Under the pieces are notes generated by a model. That model did not search any database and was not told where the DNA came from. It saw only the letters and a list, made by a program, of their open reading frames with translations. 64,000 bases of DNA from CATOSP01 sp034422355 (GTDB lineage: Bacteria; Chloroflexota; Dehalococcoidia; Lucifugimonadales; UBA3495): assembly GCA_034422355.1 (NCBI GenBank), contig DAOUJS010000072.1:1-64000 (forward strand), in the 5' to 3' direction. Shown one piece after another: positions 60,925 through 64,000 of the stretch (position 1 is the stretch's first letter; the number at the start of each line of letters is the position of its first letter). The translations under genes were made by a program, and so were the position numbers.

Positions 60925-61437
60925 TCAATACTCTATCAACGAGAACACGTCGTAAGCGCCAAGGGTATTCCGGCCCGATAGGGCGGTCAGCTCGATCACT
61001 ACGCCCATAGCGGCCACAACCCCGCCGGACATCTCCACCAGGCTCGCCGCAGCCACCAGCGTTCCTCCCGTTGCCAGCAGGTCGTCAATCACCAGGACCC
61101 TTTCGCCCTCGTGGACGCCATCCTGGTGCATCTCCATGCTGTTGGTGCCGTATTCCAGGGAGTATTCCACGCTATGCGTTGCCGCCGGCAATTTGCCCGG
61201 CTTGCGGACGGGCACGATTGACTTCCCAAGCCTGTGGGCCAGGGGCGCGCCGAAGAGGAACCCGCGGGATTCAATGGCCACGATGGTATCGAAGTGCTGG
61301 CTGTCACACCGGCCTATGAACCTGTCGATGACGTAGCTGAAGGCCCGTGGGTCGCGCAGTAGGGGGGTGATGTCCCGGAAGAGTATCCCGGGTTCCGGGA
61401 AGTCGGGGATGTCACGGATAAATGCTTTCAGCTCCAT
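60925..61437 (-). CDS. apt: Adenine phosphoribosyltransferase
   Basis: Apt converts adenine and PRPP to AMP in purine salvage. The PRPP-binding loop V-L-V-I-D-D-L-L-A-T-G-G-T is at about residues 120-132, and the N-terminal F-P-E-P-G-I-L-F-R-D-I-T-P-L is the family's flexible-loop region. The length of 170 residues is typical. It is the first gene of the minus-strand group that ends with the dehydrogenase at 58532. The 289 bp before the divergent permease gene hold no other gene. Confidence 0.95.
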   Translation of the reverse strand: MELKAFIRDIPDFPEPGILFRDITPLLRDPRAFSYVIDRFIGRCDSQHFDTIVAIESRGFLFGAPLAHRLGKSIVPVRKPGKLPAATHSVEYSLEYGTNSMEMHQDGVHEGERVLVIDDLLATGGTLVAAASLVEMSGGVVAAMGVVIELTALSGRNTLGAYDVFSLIEY

Positions 61438-61726
61438 CCGCCTTGAATCCTCCGACCTGGGCTAAGACGTGCTTGTTCCATACGTTATCAGGGTTTTCGC
61501 GGCCAGGCCCCGGACCTGGAGTCTTGTCCCAGGTCCGCGCGGCCCGCCGAATGTCCCGGTGAAGTGTAGAATAAGCGCCAATTCGCGTCAAGCGTCGCGG
61601 AATCACGCCATGGCAAAAGAGACTGCGCTTGCTCATGCCGTGGCTTGATATATACTGGCGGATGTTCCCGGCTGCGATGCAGCAGTGCAGCCGCTTTTGC
61701 AAGGTGAATCAAAGGAGAATCAATTG

Positions 61727-62860
61727 ATGGTCTCCACAACGCGACACAAGCGGATGATGTTGCTGGCGACCGCCGCGGCCGCGGTCATAGTATTGATCGT
61801 CCTGTACCTGTTGGGCAGCGTTCTGCTGACCATCGGCCTCAGCGCGGTTATCGCCTATACCCTCTTGCCGTTGGTCAAGCTATTGGAACGGGGGATGCCG
61901 TGGCGCGGGCGTTTTCCCGAGTTGAGCCGGGTGATCGCCATCCTGATTGTGTTCATCGCCGGGCTTTTGGCGGTTGCCGGAGTGTTGATGTCGGTAATAC
62001 CGCCGATGCTGAGGGAAGCGGGGTTATTCATCGACGAATTTCCCCGGTTTTTCAATTCCGCCCGTCTCACGGTGGAAAGCTGGATAGCGGTTTACTCCGA
62101 CAGAATTCCCGAGGACCTGAAACAGGGCGTCGAGGAGCAACTGGCCGGTCTGGGCAATGTCCTAGTCGGGGTGGCATGGACCGGGGTGGAAAAGACGGTC
62201 GGGCTGGTATCCGGCACATTCAGCCTCATCGTGGGTCTGGCCACGCTTCCGATACTGGTCTTTTACCTGATGAAAGACTCCGGCTCCATCAACTCGGCGG
62301 CGGTCGCCCCCTTTCCTGGCGCAATGCACGCCCATCTCCGGGCCATGCTGGACATCATGGACCGTACCCTGGGGTCGTACATCCGGGGGCAACTGACCCT
62401 GGGGCTGGTGGTCGGCGCTATTGTAGCCGTAGCGCTGCTGCTGTTGGGGGTGCCCTACGCGATCTTCCTGGGCATAGTCGCGGGCATAACCGAACTGATA
62501 CCCATAATCGGCCCCTGGATTGGCGGCGCAATAGGCGTCCTGGTAACCCTGGCTACGGAACCGCAAAAAGCGCCCTGGGTGATACTGCTCTACCTGGCGA
62601 TCCAGTTTGCCGAAAACGCCCTGCTGGTCCCCCGCATCCAGGGCAACGCCCTCAAGATGCATCCCATCGCCGTAATCGTAGTCATAATAGTCGCCAGCCA
62701 ATACTTCGGCATCTGGGGAATCATCCTGGGGCCGCCCCTGGTGGCGATGGTCAAGGATATGCTGGTGTACTTCGTCCAGGAGTGGAACCCCCCGGCAGAC
62801 AGGGAGGACTTGGCTGAGGAAGCCAGGGAGGACGAACCTGTAGAAGCGCAACGGGACTAG
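61727..62860 (+). CDS. AI-2E family permease
   Basis: The ATG at 61727 has AAAGGAG 9 nt upstream, better than the open-frame start at 61685. The 377-residue protein has about eight membrane segments with the PF01594-type central helical domain and the signature I-P-I-I-G-P-W-I-G-G-A-I. Late conserved pieces are Q-F-A-E-N-A-L-L-V-P-R-I-Q-G and G-I-W-G-I-I-L-G-P-P-L-V-A. Family members export signals, ions or organic solutes; the substrate is not predicted. The C-terminus is acidic. Confidence 0.88.
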   Translation: MVSTTRHKRMMLLATAAAAVIVLIVLYLLGSVLLTIGLSAVIAYTLLPLVKLLERGMPWRGRFPELSRVIAILIVFIAGLLAVAGVLMSVIPPMLREAGLFIDEFPRFFNSARLTVESWIAVYSDRIPEDLKQGVEEQLAGLGNVLVGVAWTGVEKTVGLVSGTFSLIVGLATLPILVFYLMKDSGSINSAAVAPFPGAMHAHLRAMLDIMDRTLGSYIRGQLTLGLVVGAIVAVALLLLGVPYAIFLGIVAGITELIPIIGPWIGGAIGVLVTLATEPQKAPWVILLYLAIQFAENALLVPRIQGNALKMHPIAVIVVIIVASQYFGIWGIILGPPLVAMVKDMLVYFVQEWNPPADREDLAEEAREDEPVEAQRD

Positions 62861-63121
62861 CAACCCAAGCCTGTGACAGGGCAGGCTTTCGCGTCCGAGT
62901 GGACCACGCTGACCGAATACCCTGGCGCCACAGCCGCGCTTCGATACGAGCCGGGACTGAGGCAGGTGAATGGGTCCGCAAAAGCGGCTGATGGCCGCGG
63001 ATGGCCGGCAATTCGCCTCACATGGTCTTCACACTCGAGTCGTCGCTGATCATGTTGCTGCCTGCGACTGGCATCCTCTGTCATCGCTCCGCGCTCGAAG
63101 TTGTACGACAACCGCCGGGAC

Positions 63122-64000
63122 CTAGCCGGGGAAATGGACGTTGGAAGCATCAGGGGCCACGGTCTGCTCTTCCAGTACGAGCAGGCGGCGCAGTTCGTAG
63201 ATTTCGTCCCGGAACTGGGCGGCCTTCTCGAACTGTAGGTTCTTGGCCGCTTCCTTCATCTGGACTTCCAGGTCCTTGACCACCTTGTACATGTCGGTGC
63301 GCGACATCTCCTGCCGGACTACCTGGTAGCGGGCGCGGTTTTCCGAGATGGTCTTGATGCCCTCGGTAATGTCGTGGACTTCCTTCTGGATGCTCTGGGG
63401 CTGTATGCCGTGCTTCTGGTTATGGGCATCCTGGATAGTCCGCCGCCGGTTGGTCTCGTCGATGGCCGAGCGCATGGAGTCTGTGACCCGGTCGGCGTAC
63501 ATGATCACGTGGCCGTCGGCGTGCCGCGCCGCCCGGCCGATGGTCTGGATCAGCGAAGTGTTGGAGCGCAGGTAGCCTTCCTTGTCGGCGTCCAGTATGG
63601 CGACGAGGCTTACTTCCGGCAGGTCCAGGCCCTCCCGCAGCAGGTTGATGCCCACTATCACGTCATACACGCCCAGCCGCAGGTCCCGGAGAATCTCCAC
63701 CCGGTCCAGGGTTTGGACGTCAGAATGGAGGTAATGATTGCGGATGCCCATCTCGGATAGATAGTCGGCCAGTTCCTCGGCCATCCGCTTGGTCAGCGTG
63801 GTCACCAGGCAGCGCTCAGCCTTTCCCACCCTGTCCCTGATTTGCTGGAGCAGGTCATCGATCTGGCCCCTGGTCGGCTTGACCTCGATGATGGGGTCCA
63901 GAAGCCCGGTGGGGCGGATTACCTGCTCCACCATGTAGGACGACCGCTGGGCCTCATAGGGTCCCGGCGTGGCCGATACATAGACCACCTGGTTGATGTG
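63122..64000 (-). CDS. uvrB: UvrABC excision nuclease subunit B, C-terminal part (runs off window)
   Basis: UvrB is the damage-verifying helicase of nucleotide excision repair. The visible 293 residues start at V-S-A-T-P-G-P, then give the helicase domain 2 motifs (T-L-T-K-R-M-A-E, Y-L-H-S-D-V, G-I-N-L-L-R-E-G-L-D-L-P-E-V and Q-T-I-G-R-A-A-R). They end in the UVR domain that binds UvrC (M-K-E-A-A-K-N-L-Q-F-E-K-A-A-Q-F-R-D). The frame is open to the window edge, where the N-terminal ATPase half must lie. Confidence 0.95.
   Translation of the reverse strand, partial: HINQVVYVSATPGPYEAQRSSYMVEQVIRPTGLLDPIIEVKPTRGQIDDLLQQIRDRVGKAERCLVTTLTKRMAEELADYLSEMGIRNHYLHSDVQTLDRVEILRDLRLGVYDVIVGINLLREGLDLPEVSLVAILDADKEGYLRSNTSLIQTIGRAARHADGHVIMYADRVTDSMRSAIDETNRRRTIQDAHNQKHGIQPQSIQKEVHDITEGIKTISENRARYQVVRQEMSRTDMYKVVKDLEVQMKEAAKNLQFEKAAQFRDEIYELRRLLVLEEQTVAPDASNVHFPG

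Noticed and set aside
1..64000. tRNA, rRNA or CRISPR array
   Set aside because: Scanning for T-loop-like GGTTCRANTCC with paired acceptor arms, for rRNA-like stretches and for regularly spaced direct repeats gave nothing convincing. The T-loop-like GGTTCGAGTCC near 20780 lies inside a coding FN3 domain.

Overview
This 64 kb window is high-GC bacterial chromosome, densely coding on both strands, with no rRNA, tRNA or CRISPR array that I could find. The gene mix points to Chloroflexota, most likely a Dehalococcoidia/SAR202-like lineage known mainly from marine or sponge metagenomes. The pointers are DUF2298 (YYY) and Agl23-type GT-C membrane proteins, TPT-rich lipoproteins with a peptidase-MA-like fold, a giant FN3/Calx-beta/cadherin-like surface protein, and an FdhA-like NuoG beside NuoEF. 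This assignment is inference from gene content, not from a phylogenetic marker.

Layout. 0-4.6 kb: the first codons of a probable transposase, three tandem small beta-repeat paralogs, a lipoprotein with a degenerate metalloprotease site, and an IS630 remnant with a 17-bp inverted repeat. 4.6-18.9 kb: housekeeping and metabolism, including a voltage-gated K+ channel, a PncC/nucleotidyltransferase fusion, a flavin reductase, a TolB-like lipoprotein, an amidohydrolase, trmD, a thioesterase, a PHP protein, a DinG-type exonuclease-helicase, an Ogg glycosylase, two tiny coupled ORFs, a quinone-reductase-like MDR protein and cca. 19-25 kb: transposase wreckage leading into a roughly 1.5-kaa surface protein whose start is separated from its strong ribosome binding site by a run of 13 C. 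25-36 kb: a DsbA-like gene with an in-frame TGA, rnc, ftsY, then a GT-C glycosylation/flippase cluster. 36-42.4 kb: an MBL hydrolase, mutL, a HAD protein, an ArsC/Spx-like gene with an in-frame TGA, and mutS. 42.5-48.6 kb: an NADH-dehydrogenase-like nuoE-F-G set with a ferredoxin-NADP reductase. 48.7-58.5 kb: an accessory/defence stretch with an MFS transporter, Uma2, hicAB, small unknown genes, an MmeI-type restriction-methylase and a deoxyribosyltransferase-like effector. 58.5-64 kb: a beta-hydroxyacid dehydrogenase, a CMD protein, an MBL hydrolase, apt, an AI-2E-type permease and the C-terminal part of uvrB.

The most notable observations are two genes that ordinary gene calling truncates. 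In the DsbA-like gene at 25198 and the ArsC-like gene at 39582, an in-frame TGA lies exactly at the redox-active cysteine. Each TGA is followed, with its loop 21-22 nt downstream, by a stem-loop with bacterial SECIS geometry; the ArsC one is a perfect 7-bp stem. I read both as selenoproteins. Other leads are the poly-C switch in front of the surface protein (12 C, not 13, joins the good start to the gene), a perfect 16-bp inverted repeat with the trmD start codon in its loop, and similar short repeats upstream of the restriction enzyme and of its neighbouring effector-like gene.
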